Assembly (NCBI GenBank): GCA_941918925.1
Contig: OW799234.1
Location: forward strand, 47,894,412-47,958,411
From: Phyto melanocephala
Taxonomy: Eukaryota; Arthropoda; Insecta; Diptera; Rhinophoridae
Direction of reading: 5' to 3'
DNA: 64,000 bases
The notes beneath the pieces were generated by a model. That model searched no databases and had not been told where the DNA came from. It was given only the letters and a program-made list of their open reading frames with translations. This document shows, piece after piece, positions 24,658 through 37,106 of the stretch (within the stretch, counting starts at the first letter, position 1; every line of letters begins with the position of its first letter). The translations under genes and the position numbers were made by a program.

Positions 24658-25633
24658 ATGGCTGGGAAAGGTCGCCGTAGTATAAAAAATAATAAAGTTA
24701 TGTGCGGTCAATGTAACTTAGAAGTGGAAGAAGAGGAAGAATTTATCCTGTGTGATTTATGTAAAAAAAACTTTCATGTAGTTTGTACACAACTAGACAA
24801 ACCAAAGTATGAATATTTGTTAAAGCATGAGAGTGAAGAATTTGCCTGTCATTTATGTAAATCTGATAACAGCATCATTGGTGGTAATATTACAAAAGAA
24901 TTAAATGTAATCAAAACAGAATTGAAAAAACTTGATCAGCTGTCTGTGTTAACAGAGTCGTTAAGCTTTATGTCGAAACAATTTGATGAACTGATGAAAG
25001 GTGTTGCCGAGAACAAAAAAAAATTGGAAGTTGTCTAAAAGGAAAATAAATTGTTAAAAAATGAAGTCCAAACATTAAAAAGCTCTATTAAATTTTTAAA
25101 TGATCAAAGAGTTAAAAATGACTGCATAATTAGTGGTATAATTGCATTGAAGGATCAGTCTGCAATTGATACTATCCTTAAGCTTTCTAGTGAAGCCGGT
25201 GTTGAGTTTCAAGCAGATAGTGTTGAAGACGCGTATTTTATTAAGAAGAAGAATGGATCTGTTGATAAGGAGGATGAAAAGAAAGTAATGGTAGTGAGAT
25301 TTAATTCAAAAAAATCGAAAGAAAAATTTATGTCAATTAAGTCTAAGTTAAATGAGAAGGAATCAAAAGTATTTGTAAATGATTTCTTGAGTCGAGAGTC
25401 ATTAAATCTTTTAAATTATGCAAAAAGTCTCACAAAGGTTGGTTACCGTGCGGTTTATGCTGCTGGTGGAAAAATTTTTTTGCAAAAGAAGTGAGTTATC
25501 TAAACCAAAATTTATTAAATCCAAGGAAGATGTTGATAACCTTTTGCTGGAGGCTACAACGAATGGACCAAGAAATCGTAGATCGCAAAATTCTGTTATT
25601 GAAGCTGATGAAGATGTATATGTATCTCCATAA
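24658..25633 (+). pseudogene. non-LTR retrotransposon ORF1 with PHD finger
   Basis: From ATG 24658 the protein begins with a full C4HC3 PHD-type zinc finger; counting from 24649 the ligands are C19, C22, C35, C38, H43, C46, C67 and C70. A coiled-coil-like stretch (KELNVIKTELKKLDQL) follows, then a domain like the baculovirus-FP-type region of Jockey/CR1 ORF1 proteins (DCIISGI, VEDAYFIKKKN, VMVVRFNSKKSKEKF, KVFVNDFLS). A single in-frame TAA at 25036-25038 interrupts it, and a frameshift near 25490 moves the C-terminus (ending ADEDVYVSP) to another frame. No ORF2 follows; a T-rich 3' stretch comes next. Nucleic-acid chaperone role is known for the family, not shown here. Confidence 0.75.
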
Positions 25634-25857
25634 TAAGTATACAAGTATTATTATTTATTTTTAAATTGTATTTCTTTTTTTTTTTTTTTGTTTAATTATT
25701 TTTGTTTTATATACATTTTTCTTTATTAATAGATTTTTATGATAAGTATTTAATCAATATTTTGATAATTTAATGTATGTGCACAATTTTCAGTGTCTGT
25801 TTTTTAGAATTATAATTAAATAGTTTTTTGGACCTAGAGCCTGTTTATGACAAGGTA

Positions 25858-27380
25858 TTTGGCCGATATTTTGTTCAACACTTAATTGAACCATTATAAA
25901 AAGAAATGATAATAATTTGTGTTTTATTTAAATTCACCATCGGCCCTTAAAATTAAAATATCCTTTATGACTTCGATATGCTAGTAAAATGTTTTTGTAA
26001 ATTTTGTCTTTCAATGAACGTGGGCGTTAAAGTAGGCTTATAAATACAGTTTCTGCTAATAAATACAACTTAGATATTTCAAGATAGTCCTTTATTTTTT
26101 TTTCAAAAACTTTTTCAAAAGAGAAATTACATGAATTTAACATAAACCGTTATATGAGAGATAGGCGCTAAAGCGGGCGTGTCAACTAAATTTTTTGGCA
26201 CAACAATTACATTGATTAGAAGGATATATGTAGCAAATTTCATCATCATACCTCTAATTTTGTCGGTTTTATGAGCTTTTAAATTTCATTAACGATAGAT
26301 AACGTGAAAAGTGGGCGTTATTATAGGCGTGTGAAAGTTGTTTTTGCTAATGAGTACAACTTAGATATTTCAATATAGTCCTTTATTATCCCAAAATCTT
26401 TATTAATAGAGAAATTATATGAATTTTAGTTAAAACGTTATATGGGAGGTGGGCGTAAAAGTGGGCGTGGCACCTTAATTTTCTGGCACAGTAATGGAAT
26501 TGACTAGAAGGATATACGTAGCAAATTTAATCATCGTACCTCTAAGTTTGTCGGTTTTATGAGCTTTTAAATTTCATTAACGGTAGATAACGTGAAAAGT
26601 GGGCGTTATAGTAGGCGTGTCAAAGTTGTTTATGCTAATGAGTAGGACTTAGATGTTTCAATATAGTCCTTTATTATTCCAAAATCTTTATTAATAGAGA
26701 AATAATATGAATTTTAGGTAAAACGTTATATGGGAGGTGGGCGTAAAAGTGGGCGTGGCACATTGATTTTCCGTTACAGGAAAGCCTCTTACCAAAAAAC
26801 AAAGTGTACAAAATTTCAGAATCGTACATCCAATTTTGTCCGTTTTATTAGGTTTTAAATTTAAAATATACTGAAAAATACACTGCGCGGTATAAATTTT
26901 CGCACATATTTATCTATAACTGCTTTCCTAATGCACAGATGTAAGCAATTTTTGGGGACAGATATTGTTTTGACTCGAGAAATATATATTCGAAGTTTCA
27001 TGACTGTGCGTTAATGCGTTTGGACACAATTGCATTTTATTCGATGTTCGAAGGACACGGTTTTTTCGACCTACTCTTGCTTTACGAGCTATAACTGTCT
27101 TCCTAATATTCCGATTTAGCCCATTTTCAATACCAAACAAACCTCGTCTATAAGAAAGATTCTGGCAAAATTATAATCCCCTAGCTTTTTCGGTGCGACC
27201 TCTATCGTGCTTTCAACAGACGTACAGACGGACAGACAGACGGACATAGCTAGATCGTCATCAAATCAAACCCTGATTTAGAAGATATATACTTTATGGC
27301 TCTTAAATGGATATTTCGATGTGTTACAAACGGAATGACAAAATGAATATACCCCCACCATTTTTTTGGTGGCGGGTATA
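25858..27380 (-). mobile_element. HINE-A element, copy 2 (3' end missing)
   Basis: Begins inside the nested mariner's right part (GGCCGATATTTTGTT to TCCTTTATGACTTCG at about 25858-25976), so the hairpin end is lost. It runs through two 288-bp-spaced internal units (AGAAGG at 26218 and 26506) to the GGTGGCGGGTATA terminus. The CGGACATAGCTAGATCGTC block lies at about 27241-27259. Confidence 0.85.
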
Positions 27381-27765
27381 ATAATCATTAAATAATAAGT
27401 GAGATAACAGTATGATTACAAATTAATCAAGCTATGATTTTTTTTTTAAATAATAATTTGATTTTAACTGTTCTTCTTCTTGCTGAATAAATTTTTATTA
27501 TTTGAAAAGTTTGAGATGTCAAAAATATGAACAAAAATTTTGAAAAATTAAAGAAAATTAAAAAAAAACGAGAAAATGTAAAAAACTATTGGTATAAAAA
27601 TTGCAATTAAATTGGTATATATGATTATTGAATGATACTTAAATTAAACATAATAATGATAACTGGTAACCATTATTATTTTTAACCATAATCAAACAAT
27701 TCAATCATAGCATGTTACTCTTCGATTATGGTTACCACAACCATAGTTTTTCTTTGCGTGTATAA
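27381..27765. mobile_element. MITE fragment ending in TTTTTCTTTGCGTG
   Basis: Closely matches the element at 59138-60210 over CAGTATGATTACAAATTAAT, ACTGTTCTTCTTCTTGCTGA and GATTATTGAATGATACTT. The right end CATAGTTTTTCTTTGCGTG mirrors the left end CACGCAAAGAAAAACCATG of that copy, defining a TIR. The left part is missing here. It preserves, at 27685-27694, the uninterrupted site of the insertion found in the 59 kb copy. Confidence 0.7.
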
Positions 27766-28132
27766 AGATAAGTAGTTTCTTAAAAATATGAATCAACGAG
27801 AGTAATCTTGCAAATCATATAAATATGGGACGCTATAAATATAAGTATGACGCAGTACTTGTGTTCATTGTGTGTTATACTTATAAATCAACGTTGTTAT
27901 GGGCATGCGTATGTCAGCTCAGTTAAATTTAAATGATTTATACGCACTTATATGCACTCAAGTTTTGTGGCTCACTAAGAATGTCGAAAAAACTACTCAA
28001 AGCCGATCACTGTTACATACCCGCCAGGATCAAAATAAAACTAATTATCTGTCAAATTAGACATGAGTTAAGTGTTACCATTCACGAAATAAGCACTAGT
28101 TGAAAAAAAACCATTAGATGGCGGACCCTTTA

Positions 28133-29299
28133 GTAGGAAAAAAAGAAACCAGTTGAATTAAATAAAAGTGAGATATTGCATAAACTTAATTTTATAATAT
28201 ATATTTCAGGAGAGCTAATTTTTGTTTGCAATAAAAGAATTCCAGTTTACAAGGGTATAAACTTAAAAATTTTAACAAAATTCTTGTAACGATTTTTATG
28301 CTTTTTATTCTCAAGTACATCAGAATTTGTCAATATTACTTAAAATAAATTATGTAAACAACAGAGCATATATTTCTCATTTTTCTGTTACTTTTTAAAA
28401 AAAATATTATTTAAATATATTTTTGTCAAAAAGTATTATTAAATATTTTAGGTATATGGTTTGAAAAATTACTTCTAAAAAAATAACGAACAGCTATTTC
28501 ACCATCTTCTCAAATGTTAAAATAAATAATTTCAATCTTTGGAAATGAGAAAAAACCTATACTAATTTAATTTAATTTCATAAATTTCTCTTATTACAAA
28601 ATGCATACAGCGAAAAGTATTACATTGGTTTTATTTAAACTATTTTAAAGGCGGTAAAATTAAGTACTGATTGTTGTAATTAATAACATGGGAATTACCG
28701 TGAAATAATCACGTTTTTTACAAAACTGTTAAAAGCAAAAAAAAAACGAGTTTCATTGTAAGAAATATATGGAATAGTAACACATACTTACTTTTTCTAT
28801 ACTTTTTAGAGATGCCAGCTTGGTTGGAATTATTCCGGATTTTTCTATGGTTTACATATCGACCCCATTGCGCGAAATAATCGTACAAAACAAAATTTTA
28901 CAGGAGAGCGTTTTTATTACTTTTTAAATGAAAAAGAACGTAAATAACACAGCTACATGCGACAAAATGTACACAGTGTTATCTCCATAACTAAAACAGT
29001 TATCGCTATAATATTTTATCAGCGGAGGAATAAATGGATGTAAAATCAATTTGCATAAAAAAGCCGATTTCTATAAAACGTAACATACGATAATTTCGCG
29101 CACACGGGTCGATATAAATAACGGAAAATCTCTTTATACACCAATTACCTATGGTTTCCATGGTTTATCATTCCATTTGTGATTTCTGACCTGTATTATT
29201 GGATCATTCATAGACACGTTTGTTATTCTTTCTAAAATTGACAAGCCGGCAAACTTATAGGCAAAAATAATTTTTAATTTATTTCTTTTTAAGATCGTT
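28133..29299. other. AT-rich DNA, no gene seen
   Basis: No supported feature. The sequence is slightly less AT-rich around 28790-29220 but has no long frame or TIR. Confidence 0.45.
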
Positions 29300-29923
29300 T
29301 ATACAACCCAAAATGTCACTACTGGTCAATATGAAACAGTTGGACTAGTATAATATAACAATGTGTTAAAAAATCAAATCCTTAATGGCTGCCACTACAA
29401 AATGGTGAACAATAATTTTAAATATGGGTCAAAAATCTTAACTAAAATTAAACCCATTTCAACGCCCTCAATATTGGTATCAAACGAAGGGGCTTAATCA
29501 GCAAAATACAGTTAACACAAAATCCAAGCTTGCGTCCTATATAAAATGGTAAATATAGGGGTCAATTGTATTAATTATGAATTTGTTCTTTTTAACCTTT
29601 ATAATATCAAATCAAAGGATTCAAACTGCCGAACAAAGTAAGCTATAACAAAACCTAAAATCCATGATGGCATCCAAAACAAAAAAGTGAACAATATTTT
29701 TCTTAACCTCATCCATATGTATATCAAAGGATTTGACTACAGTTGACAGTGTACAAATTCAAAATCAAAGATGGCGTCAGAAATAATAAAGCAAAGCGGC
29801 GTATAAAAATAAATCTTAAACATAGGCAATACCAAGATGAGGCCACTGTACCTAAGAAAATATTCGTTAAGGGTATTATCAAGTTGAAAACGGCCGAATA
29901 TTGCACTCGAACTCCTTTTATTA
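29300..29923 (+). repeat. HINE-B-type repeat, 3' part
   Basis: Carries the blocks GGCTGCCACTACAAAATGG, ATGGGTC, CAAACGAAGGGGCTTAATCAG and AAATTCAAAATC shared with the 0.5-3.5 kb copies. It ends with AACGGCCGAATATTGCACTC, a degenerate version of the family's 3' terminus (GGCCGAATATAGCACTGTTA). Confidence 0.6.
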
Positions 29924-29928
29924 AAATA

Positions 29929-30490
29929 CTAGAAAAGCCCGGCGAGCGTTGCTACGCCCCTTAATGAATAAACTTGTATTCTGAACTTAAATGGAATATC
30001 ATGTGCAAAAAGCTAAAAATTATAACTTTTCTAATGGGCGTGGCACTGCCCACTTTTCTAATCACGAAATTATTTAGTCATGACAGCTCGATATGTGTGC
30101 AAAGTTTCAGAAAAATCGATCAAGTGCAAGTACCTCAAAATTATAATTTTTTTATGGGCGTGGCCCTGCCCACTTTTCTAATCACGAAATTATATAGTCA
30201 TGATAAATCAATATGTGTGCAAAGTTTCAAAAAATTCGGTCAAGAGCAAGTATCTCAAACTTATAACTTTTTTAATTGCCCTGGCACTGCCCACTTTTCT
30301 AATCACGAAACTGTATAGTCATGACAGCTCAATATGTGTGCCAATTTTCAGGAAAATCGGTCCAGAGCAAGTATCTCAAACTTACACCTTTTTTTATGGG
30401 CGTGGCCCTGCCCACTTTTCTGATCACGAAAATGCATAATCATGAGAGCTCAATATGTGTGTGCAAAGCTTTAGAAAAATTGGTAAAAAA
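29929..30490 (-). mobile_element. Helitron fragment with 120-bp tandem units
   Basis: On the minus strand the 3' end is GGGGCGTAGCAACGC followed by the TCGCCGGGC-type hairpin and CTAG (29932 to 29929), matching the intact copy at 37357-38096. Inside lie four direct units of about 120 bp, each with GGGCGTGGC, CTGCCCACTTTTCTAATCAC and TATGTGTGCAAAG-type text (starts near 30036, 30156, 30276 and 30398). The 5' TC end is lost. Confidence 0.7.
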
Positions 30491-30519
30491 AAAGTATAAA
30501 GGACAAAATCCAAACAACT

Positions 30520-30900
30520 ATTTAAGCCCTATCATTTGATACCCATAATGACGGGGTTAAAAAAAAATCGCCATTTTGTTTGTTCGGTTTGAAACCAACT
30601 GAGATATAAGCACCAGAGTACAACTGCCTCGGTGTTTGTTTCTAAAATTTAAAAACGGAAATCGATCTTTTTCAGTTTATATACAACACATTGAGCCAAT
30701 ATGGAGATCAAATGAAAGAGCTTGAGTATTAAAATATAGTTATTAATGAAAGGAAAAAATTCAAGATGGCATCTTAGATTAATATAAGTGTCAAATATAG
30801 TAGTTACGGCTTTGTTAACTTTCACCTCCACAAAATAAGTATCAAATAAAAGAGCTTGACCATTAAACCGAAGTCGAAAGTTATAAAACTTTAGATTAGT
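30520..30900 (+). repeat. HINE-B-type repeat fragment
   Basis: Contains TTTGAAACCAACTGAGATAT, CAACTGCCTCGGTG and the AAATGAAAGAGCTTGA block, as in the copy near 18.8 kb. Confidence 0.55.
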
Positions 30901-31310
30901 TTACACAGACTATGCTTTAAAAACTTCTGAAACATAAAAATGTACTTCTATACCAGTAAAAATCAAGAATCCCTATCCCAGCATTTGCAAAATCCAGTCC
31001 AGCTTGTCAACCCACATAATTTAAATATTACATGCAATTTAGTAGTTAATCAAGAATTCTTTACGCTAGTTTAATAAAGCATTCAAATTAAATTTAATCT
31101 GTTTGTAATTTTTAACTCATGTAGTAAAAAATTATAAATAAAGAATTGCTTTCAAATGCTGTGATTAACAAACAATGTGATATTTATTATCATGTCTCTT
31201 TAGATTCACCCATCAACCCAATTTGTAATAACTATTACATATTTGTTCCATAATATTTATATGTTATAATGACTACTTGGACAAGTATTCTATTGCATCT
31301 AGCCCTTGAA
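30901..31310. other. AT-rich DNA, no gene seen
   Basis: No supported feature before HINE-A copy 3. Confidence 0.5.
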
Positions 31311-34300
31311 AAAACAAGTAAGAGCACTGTATTCGGCTGTGCCGAATTTGTCATACCCACCACCAATTTTATGTACTTTTATAGCGCAAAATGTATTATT
31401 TTGTTATTAAAAGTTATCGCTATGGATCTCTTTATACTAAAATATGTATCACTTTCTTTGTATAACTTCGATATGCTATTAAAATATTTTCGTAAATTTA
31501 GTCTTTTAATGAAAGTGGGCCTTAAAGTAGGCGTGTCAATATAGTTTCAGCTAATAAATACAACTTATATATTTCAATATAGTCTTTTATTCTTCCAAAA
31601 ACTTTTTCCAAAGAGAAATTATAAGAATTTAAGATAAAGCGTTATATGGGAGGTAGTTGTTAAAGTTTGCGTATCACCTTCATTTTCTGGCATAACGACG
31701 ACACTGACCAAAGAGCTATATATGCGAAATTTCTTCATCATACCTATAATTTTATCGGTTTTATGACCATTCCCAGTAGACGTGTCAAAGTAGCTTCTGT
31801 CTAAAAAAATTCAACTCAGATATTTTAATAAGGTCCTTTAATTTTCTAAAAATGTTATTCATAGAGAAATTATATGAATTTGAGATACAACGTTATATGA
31901 AAGGTGGGCCTGTCACATTCATTCTCCGTTAGTACAAAGCCTTTGACTTATTAGTTTATTAGTTTTATTACCTTTATTTTATTAGTTTTATTACGTTTAA
32001 AATCTTAAATATACCGAAAAATACACTGTGCGGCATAAATATTCGTACATTTTTACCTAAACTCCTTTCCTTGGCTGGATTTATCATCAAACTCGTATAA
32101 TTCTCCAGCTACTATCGACTCAACAGTACAGACGTTTTACAAAACAATCCTGGAATATTTTGAATATTGTGTTCCAAAAACAAAATTATTTATTAAAACT
32201 GGCCATCCATGGAAATCTAAACAGTTGTCAAATCTGAAAAATATTAAAAGCAAATGGTTTAAAAAATTTAAAAAGTCTGGCTCACATATTGATTATGCTA
32301 AATATACTGTTTCTCGTGCAGATTACGTTTCAATGAATACGTTGCTTTACAAAAATTATATTAATACCAATTTCATTAGTGATCCTAAGTCATTTTATAA
32401 ATTCGTTACTTCCGAAAATCCACTGGTTAACCAAATTCTATCAAATATTTAAATTCTGAATCTAGTGATAATTTAATAATAAGTAATTTATTTGCCGACT
32501 TCTTTTCAACAACGTATTCTGATGTACAATACAAAAACAATTCGTACCCACACAAAACTGCTGAAAGTCAACCAATACAACTCACTCCAATCGTCACTTC
32601 ACAGATTTTATCAGCCATAGAGAGCATGAAATTATCCTTTAATATCCTTTAATCCACTTGCAATTATATACAATAATTCAATAAAACTTGGTTATTTTCC
32701 TCAGTTTTGGAAGGACTCCTTTATAATTCCGCTTTTTAAATCCGGTAATAAATCGAACGTTACGAACTATAGAGGTATTGCGAAGCTTAGTGCGATTCCA
32801 AAACTTTTCTATCTCATCATCAACACGGTTTTAGAAAAGGCTATACTAACTAACCTTTTGGAACTTACCACTATTGTTCATAATGGTTTTAATAATAAAC
32901 AATTGACGGATGTAATGTATACTGACTTCAGTAAGGCTTTTGATCAAGATAATCATGATCTGCTTCTACACAAGCTTAATCTTATGGGATTCACGATAAA
33001 CACTTTGAATTGGATAAAGTCATACCTAACACGTCGTAAACAGTGTGTTTTTTTAACAATGTTACTTCTTATAATATTGCAGTAAAATCTGGTGTTCCTC
33101 AAGGTAGCCATTTGGGTCCTATTTTATTTTCGCTCTTTATAAATGATTTGCCAAGTGCAATCAAATTTTGCAATGTTTTAATGTATGCTGATGACGTAAA
33201 GATTTTTCTTAGTTACAAGAACATTCAGGATGGAACTCAGTTTTTCGAATGGTGCAATATTAATTTAATGAAAAAAAAATGCACACATAAATATTAGATT
33301 CTCAAGAAATTGGAATGCTGGTTGTCTCTTTTTTCTGAGTGGTTATCAATTTGAACTGGTTTCGGAGTTTCTGGATCTAGGGGTTCTTTTTGACCCTAAA
33401 CTAAATTTCAACAACCATATTGTTATGATGGTAAATAAGTCTCGTGGCGTTCTCGCTATTATAAAACGTTGGGCTAAAGAGTTTACAGAACCACAAATAA
33501 ATGCACGGTTGTACACCTTATTAGTAAGACCTATTCTAGAATTCGAATCTATTATTTGTGATCCTTATACCAATTTTCAGAAGGATCGAATCGAATCTGT
33601 TCAGAAACAATTCCTTCTATTTTGTTTAGGTCATACAACATGGAATCCTGATAGAAACATTCTGCCGTACACAACTAGACTTGCTACAATTAAGTTGCTA
33701 ACGTTAGAAAGTAGCCGAATTATGCTTAATGTAACTTTTATGGTGAATTTATTAAATGGTTATGTTAATTCTGAATTTTATCAACTTTAATGTACCGCTT
33801 AGAGCTACTCTGAATTTTACTCCTCTTTATCTTAGATGTCTTCAAACTAACTACGCTGATGCTGACCCACTAAGGAGAATATCGAAAAACTATAATGATC
33901 TTTATAATTTCATTGATTTTTCTGTAAATGTTAATATAATTAAACGTAATATTATTCTGTTCTTAAATGTTTTTAATTAGTTAAGTTTATTTTTTGCATG
34001 TATTTTTTTTTTTTTGGTCTGTAAGGACTTATAATCTACAGACTTTTATTAAATAAATAAATAAAAAAAATAATGCATGGATTAAGAAAAAATTTTTTTT
34101 ATTCTGGAAATATACATTCAAAATTTAATGGATCTACGTTAATGCGTTTGGACACAATTGAATTTTATTCGATGTTGGAATGACATGGTTTCTTTTACCT
34201 ACTCTTGCACTGCGAGATATAATTCTGTTCCTAATATTCCGATTCAATACCAAACAAACCTTGTGTATGGGAAATTTTCTGGCAAAAATTTAGTCCCCTC

Positions 34301-34535
34301 GTTTTTTTCCGTTCAAGTTCTATCGTGCTTTCAACAGACGGACGGACATAGGTAGATCGTCATAAAATGAAAACCCGATTTAGAATATTATTACTTATAT
34401 ATATAAATAGATATGTAATTAAATATATTTAGAATATATTTACTTACATAAATTGTAAGTAAATTTTTAAATTGATTTACAAACGAAATGACAAAATGAA
34501 TATACAGCCAACATTTTATTGGTGGCGGGTATAAA
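31311..34535 (-). mobile_element. HINE-A element, copy 3 (interrupted by a LINE)
   Basis: Left end AACAAGTAAGAGCACTG plus the ATTCGGC-TGT-GCCGAAT palindrome, right end TTGGTGGCGGGTATA. This copy has no mariner insertion: CTTTCTTTG runs directly into TATAACTTCGATATG at 31461, giving the empty site for the mariner seen in the other copies. A Jockey/CR1-like LINE is inserted at about 32072, splitting CCTTTCCT from AATGCATGG. Confidence 0.85.
32072..34070 (+). pseudogene. 5'-truncated Jockey/CR1-like LINE with reverse transcriptase
   Basis: Several frames together encode an ORF2 remnant. A pre-RT stretch (HPWKSKQLSNLK and DPKSFYKFVTSENP, 32225-32452) is followed by FWKDSFIIPLFKSGN and NYRGIAKLSAIPKLF, then reverse transcriptase blocks YTDFSKAFDQDNHDLLL, SGVPQGSHLGPILFSLFIND and the catalytic YADDVKIF (33183-33206), then the thumb and C-terminal region (33425-33980). 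Frameshifts, stops and small deletions break it. The 3' UTR has a short CTGTA/TACAG hairpin and ends in (TAAA)n, typical of this clade. It sits inside HINE-A copy 3. Inactive. Confidence 0.85.
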
Positions 34536-35170
34536 AAAACAATGTACGTGTGAGTGACTAGTATCTACCAAGCATTTTAATACTACCTGCTTAATGAGTA
34601 ATTGCGAAATATAATACCAGCCCCCTTGTTAATGTACAGTATCGTGCACTTTAACGCCAGAATATAACCGATTGGCTTAGAAAAAATATCTTATTTTACT
34701 AAATTTTATTTATTACTTTTTCATCATTGAATACTTTTCACTATAAATAATGAAAAAAGTATGTGAACCGAATTAATATTTAGGTTTAAAAAAATATCAA
34801 ATTCTATATTAGAAATATTTTATTTTTTTTTATCTCAGTTTAACAGTCATATAGCGCAACATTTCTACATAACCGGAATGTCATTAGTAAAATTAATTTT
34901 TAAACTGAACGATAACAAAATTTTAAAAAAAGTCCATCAATATTTTCATTAATTTTTTTAAATATTATTATTTAAAAATAAGTCTTTACTGTTCCCTGCA
35001 AACAAGTAACTATATGAAACACACTAACAATTAATAAATTATTGAAGAATTGAAATACTGTCATATTTTTTTAAAAATATGTATATAATGTTTTAAAAAC
35101 TTTACTACGATCGACAACAAAACAATAGTTTTAACTTAATGACAAAATAACAGAACAACCTTATGGTCTT
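34536..35170. other. AT-rich DNA, no gene seen
   Basis: No supported feature; extremely AT-rich. Confidence 0.5.
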
Positions 35171-35171
35171 A

Positions 35172-36262
35172 AGGTCTCGTGGATAAAGAGGTAAGGGAGG
35201 CTCAGATGCCGATGGAGCGCATGAGTCGGGTGAAAGTGGTCGAAAGGCTACATCACACGCTCATGGCGGATGGATTCATGCACGATGAGTGCATGGAGAA
35301 TGACATCAGTATCTTTATTGATGGGTCCTTTATGGACGGAATCTGGGGGAGTACGTGTCGGTCTATCAGGCAGAAGTGCTTGGTTTGCTGCACGCGTTGG
35401 ACCACCTGCTGGAATGTCGAATGTGTGGGAAGAGAATTCTTACTGCACTTGACAACCAGTCGGTTTTAAAACATATGCAGCGGATGGATGTGAACTCCTC
35501 TTTGGTGCTTGAGTGTGTTCTGAAGCACAATAGGTGTGCCTCTACAAATGAGGTAACGCTGATGTTGGTTAAGGGACACGTTTGCATAGCTGGGAATGAG
35601 GCTGCTGACGATCTTGCGAAGAAGGGATCTGAGGCTGCATCCTGCGGACCGGAACCCAGAACTGCTCTGGCCAATGGGTTAGTGCGGGCGAAGATCTTTC
35701 AATGGGTGAACTCTATGAACTTGTGAAGGTGGATAGAGGGAACCACGTGTAGAGAGGCTCGTATGGTGCTCAGGGGCCACTTGGCAGGGGTGCAGTGAAG
35801 ATACTCGGTTTTAATCGGAGTATGATGAGCTGGATCACTGCGTTGATTACAGGACATGGTAACTTCAAATATCATCTGAAGAGGATGCGGATCGTGGATG
35901 ATGATATTTGTAGAATATGCCTGGAGGGTGCCGAGACGGCAGCGCATGTAGTATGCGAGTGTCCGGCGTTGGCGAGCGTAAGATTGAGGATCACAGGTAA
36001 GCACACGTTGAGTGTGAGTGCGATGGGGGACCTTAGTCTGAGGGAGATGCTGGCGATTACAAAAGACTGTGCGATGAGGACAATCACCAGTCGGCAGTGT
36101 GAAATCGTTTTTCTAGTCCAGAGCAAACGCCGGTTGTGGCGCGGAACTCAGTGATTTAGGGCGTGCTGATCGGTGGACACGAAATCACTAGGGAACGAAG
36201 GGGATCGAAAAGGGACCCGTGATAGTAGTGGTCTGCTTCGATATTCCCCCTACATGTGTATA
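35172..36262 (+). pseudogene. 3' part of an RNase H-bearing LINE (I/Loa/R1 group)
   Basis: RNase H text is visible: FIDGS (first Asp, 35317-35331), then in a shifted frame SVYQAEVLGLLHAL (Glu), ALDNQSVL (third Asp) and LVKGHVCIAGNEAADDLAKKG (last Asp). So all four acidic residues survive, with a frameshift and probably a small deletion between the first and second. Farther on, LITGHGNFKYHLKRM and CRICLEGAETAAHVVCECPAL form the C-terminal C-x2-C...H...C zinc knuckle typical of such ORF2 proteins. The stretch is distinctly more GC-rich than its surroundings, suggesting fairly recent insertion. The reverse transcriptase is missing. Exact clade uncertain. Confidence 0.8.
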
Positions 36263-37106
36263 TAAGGTCTATATTTAGCGTAAAACTTTTGAAGTAGTTC
36301 AAATTTTATTAAATTTTTAAACCTTTTATATCATGACATATATTATATACATTGCAATAAAATTTATCATTAAAGGGTCACTAAATTCAAACCAGCTTTT
36401 CGTATATGAAGAGTCTCAAACAACATACAAAGTCATCCAAAATATATTTTACATTTCATGTAAACAAACATGATTTGCGTATGACGCAGCGTTTCCTTTT
36501 TCATCAAATTTGCATTTGGTCTATGCTCGTATTACAACTGTGTGCAGTTTATTATTATATTCGCAAGAATACAAGATCTTCAACGACACGCTAATGTTAA
36601 AGTCATGCATGTTTTACAAAGATCAAATTAATTTGTTCATCCTCAGCATAATAAATCTATGTCATTTTACTTTTTGCCGGGTATAATTAAACTATTCAAA
36701 CTCAATTTGAAATAGTTCAATATTTATAAAATTTATTAAGAATTTATATGAATTTTAATATTTGCATTAAATATCGTTTAATTCATATTCAATAAATACT
36801 CACGTGATTTCCTTGTGGAACCAGTTATCGTTAGTTTTAGTTAAGTCGCAACAGTACAAAACCAACAAATGAGTCCGAACAAGCATACGAAAATAGACAC
36901 AATGTTTAACAAAGCTCATAAATACTTTATATCAGTGAATAGGACCTGACGTCAATGTGTAAAAAATCAGCGTGTGCAGTGTATTTATATTTATATACAC
37001 AATTTCATTTCAAACTTTAAAAATTTAGATATTAGTAATTTTTTTGGGAAAAACAAAACATTTTAAATGCAATAAAAGTTGTCTGTTGGGCATAATTAAT
37101 AAATGA
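36263..37106. other. AT-rich DNA, no gene seen
   Basis: No supported feature. The short plus frame at 36406-36594 has no recognisable content. Confidence 0.45.

Larger units (their letters stand above)
23885..28130 (-). mobile_element. mariner element split open by nested insertions
   Basis: AAGGGTCCGCCA at 23885-23896 and its exact complement TGGCGGACCCTT at 28119-28130 are flanked by TA at 23883-23884 and 28131-28132. A mariner C-terminal transposase fragment lies just inside the left end on the minus strand, as expected if this is the 3' end. The interior from about 24600 to 27770 is occupied by a LINE ORF1, a HINE-A fragment and a MITE fragment. The TIR match is only 12 bp, so the two ends belonging to one element is an inference. 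Confidence 0.6.

Noticed and set aside
29974..30539. Overlapping plus-strand open frames with repeated VALPTFLITKL text
   Set aside because: They are translations of the 120-bp tandem units of a Helitron; the same text appears on the opposite strand in the 37 kb copy. Repeat artefact, not a repeat protein.
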